The notes beneath the pieces were generated by a model. That model saw nothing but the letters and a program-made list of their open reading frames with translations, ran no database searches and was not told where the DNA came from. Made by a program: the position numbers and the translations under genes. This document shows positions 5,647 through 6,517 of a DNA stretch of 6,517 nucleotides, one piece after another; within the stretch, counting starts at the first letter, position 1, and every line of letters starts with the position of its first letter. Source of the DNA: Anaerolineae bacterium (GTDB lineage: Bacteria > Chloroflexota > Anaerolineae > J102); the NCBI GenBank assembly GCA_026985975.1, contig JALSPL010000544.1, positions 1 to 6,517 of the forward strand. Reading direction: 5' to 3'.

Positions 5647-6420
5647 ATGACCTACGCATCCTACACCGGAAAAACAGAAAAAACATCACGACGCCGCACA
5701 GAAAGGGAGTGGCGGCAGGAAATCATCAAAGTCTGTCGTTTGATGTGGGAAAAAGACTACATCGCAGCGGGGGACGGCAATGTCAGCGTGCGGCTGAGCG
5801 ACGACCGTTTTTTGGTGACGCCCAGCGGCTTCTCCAAAGGCTTCCTGCAGCCCGAGCAACTGGTCATCATCGACTGGGACGCCCAGGTGGTTGGCCCGCT
5901 CTACGGGGATAATCGCAATCTGCGCCCCTCCAGCGAAATCCTGCTGCATCTCGAAGTTTATCGCCGCCGGCCCGATGTCGTCAGCGTGGTGCACGCCCAC
6001 CCGCCCATGGCCGTGGCGCTCTCTATCGCCGGCATCTCCCTGGCCAAGTGCATCCTGCCCGAAGTCGTGGCCACCATGGGCCTGATTCCCACCACGCGCT
6101 ATGCCACGCCCTCCTCCATCGAGGGCGCTGAGGTCATCGCCGGCATCATCGAAAACTACGACGCCCTGATTCTGCAGCGGCATGGCAGCGTCACCGTGGG
6201 CGACACCCCCTGGAACGCCTATCTCAAACTGGAGAAAGTTGAGCACACTGCTATTATCACCAAAACCCTGGCGGAACTGGGCCGCATGAACCTGATGGAG
6301 CCGGAAGAAGTGGCCAAACTGGTGGCCCGGCGCGAGGCCAGCGGCAATTTGCCCGACGCCCAGGCCGAAGCATTTTGTGACGCCTGCAACGTCTGCGCCT
6401 TCCCTCGCAAGAAGTCATAG
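5647..6420 (+). CDS. class II (zinc-dependent) aldolase/adducin family protein, L-fuculose-phosphate aldolase-like
   Basis: This 257-residue cytoplasmic enzyme belongs to the class II aldolase/adducin family, which cleaves sugar phosphates such as L-fuculose-1-phosphate to dihydroxyacetone phosphate and an aldehyde. The phosphate-binding motif GDGNVSVR starts at residue 42, TPSG is at 58-61 and SSE at 95-97. The zinc and catalytic set is E97, H116 and H118 (in VHAHPP) and H179 (in QRHGS). The E-to-H and H-to-H spacings (19 and 61 residues) match, as I recall them, those of E. coli FucA (E73, H92, H94, H155). At 257 residues it is longer than FucA (about 215), with extra sequence at both ends. 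The C-terminus carries CxxCxxC (C244, C247, C250) of unknown use. The ATG at 5647 is preferred over one at 5527, which lies inside the upstream terminator and would add a non-conserved Pro-rich leader; its ribosome-binding site is weak. Substrate is uncertain: fuculose- or rhamnulose-phosphate, ribulose-phosphate epimerase or methylthioribulose-phosphate chemistry all occur in the family. Confidence 0.88.
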   Translation: MTYASYTGKTEKTSRRRTEREWRQEIIKVCRLMWEKDYIAAGDGNVSVRLSDDRFLVTPSGFSKGFLQPEQLVIIDWDAQVVGPLYGDNRNLRPSSEILLHLEVYRRRPDVVSVVHAHPPMAVALSIAGISLAKCILPEVVATMGLIPTTRYATPSSIEGAEVIAGIIENYDALILQRHGSVTVGDTPWNAYLKLEKVEHTAIITKTLAELGRMNLMEPEEVAKLVARREASGNLPDAQAEAFCDACNVCAFPRKKS

Positions 6421-6440
6421 CCAGAGCCTTTTCGACAATA

Positions 6441-6479
6441 AAACGGCGCATCCCAGGCGGGCAAGGATGCGCTGTTTTT
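6441..6479 (+). terminator. strong intrinsic terminator after the aldolase gene
   Basis: A 13-bp stem, AAACGGCGCATCC (6441-6453) with GGATGCGCTGTTT (6465-6477) and one G-U pair, encloses an 11-nt loop. A T5 run covers 6475-6479. It begins 21 bp after the TAG stop. Confidence 0.88.
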
Positions 6480-6499
6480 GTCCCTGTTCCGTAAATAGA

Positions 6500-6517
6500 A
6501 CGCAGATGACGCAGAAA
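6500..6517. repeat. edge of an ACGCAGA-type tandem repeat
   Basis: Two 9-bp units, ACGCAGATG (6500-6508) and ACGCAGAAA (6509-6517), run to the end of the window and are probably cut off by it. ACGCAGAT-type tandem units are a dispersed intergenic repeat style I recall from Chloroflexota, Planctomycetota and other environmental genomes. With only two units visible, this is tentative. Confidence 0.45.

Noticed and set aside
5686..6246. Reverse open frame of 186 codons inside the aldolase gene
   Set aside because: Gly/Asp/His-rich antisense translation caused by codon bias of the aldolase; no ribosome-binding site.

Overview
The window most likely comes from a member of the Chloroflexota, probably an Anaerolineae-like environmental bacterium or metagenome bin. 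Three things suggest this: a secreted protein with Thr-Pro-rich linkers followed by a YLPIIM motif, a type I recall as frequent in exported Chloroflexota proteins; an eRF1-like baeRF-type protein; and dispersed CTCTGTG and ACGCAGA intergenic repeats of a kind I recall from genomes of this type. The lineage is inferred from recognition and was not computed. Coding DNA is moderately to highly GC-rich, and the intergenic spacers are AT-richer.

Layout. Positions 1-403 hold no convincing gene, only short hairpins. A forward gene (464-1708) encodes a baeRF-type protein with the release-factor fold and a C-terminal CxxC/CxxC zinc-ribbon-like element. It converges on a reverse-strand gene (1789-3153) for a nitrilase-fold protein, and a perfect 11-bp hairpin lies between them. 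The nitrilase-fold protein has lost two of the three catalytic residues (Glu kept, Lys replaced by Gln, Cys replaced by Gly) and ends in a roughly 107-residue acidic, disordered-looking tail. It is therefore probably a pseudoenzyme. Upstream of it, 3154-3629 is a long spacer with a CTCTGTG/CACAGAG repeat cluster and a good sigma70-type promoter for the next forward gene. That gene (3630-5471) encodes an exported four-domain beta-rich protein with proline-rich linkers, one of them encoded by a run of ten C. It ends in a strong intrinsic terminator. The last gene (5647-6420) is a class II (zinc) aldolase with every metal and catalytic residue present, its own extended -10 promoter and a strong terminator. 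A second type of dispersed repeat begins at the right edge.

The genes do not form an operon. Three of the four transcription units are bounded by terminators or face opposite ways, so there is no sequence reason to place them in one pathway. No CRISPR array, tRNA, rRNA, insertion sequence or defence cassette was seen. The points most worth following up are the degenerate nitrilase active site, the GGQ-less eRF1-like protein, and the C10 tract in the exported protein, where a slip in either direction would cut off the last domain.
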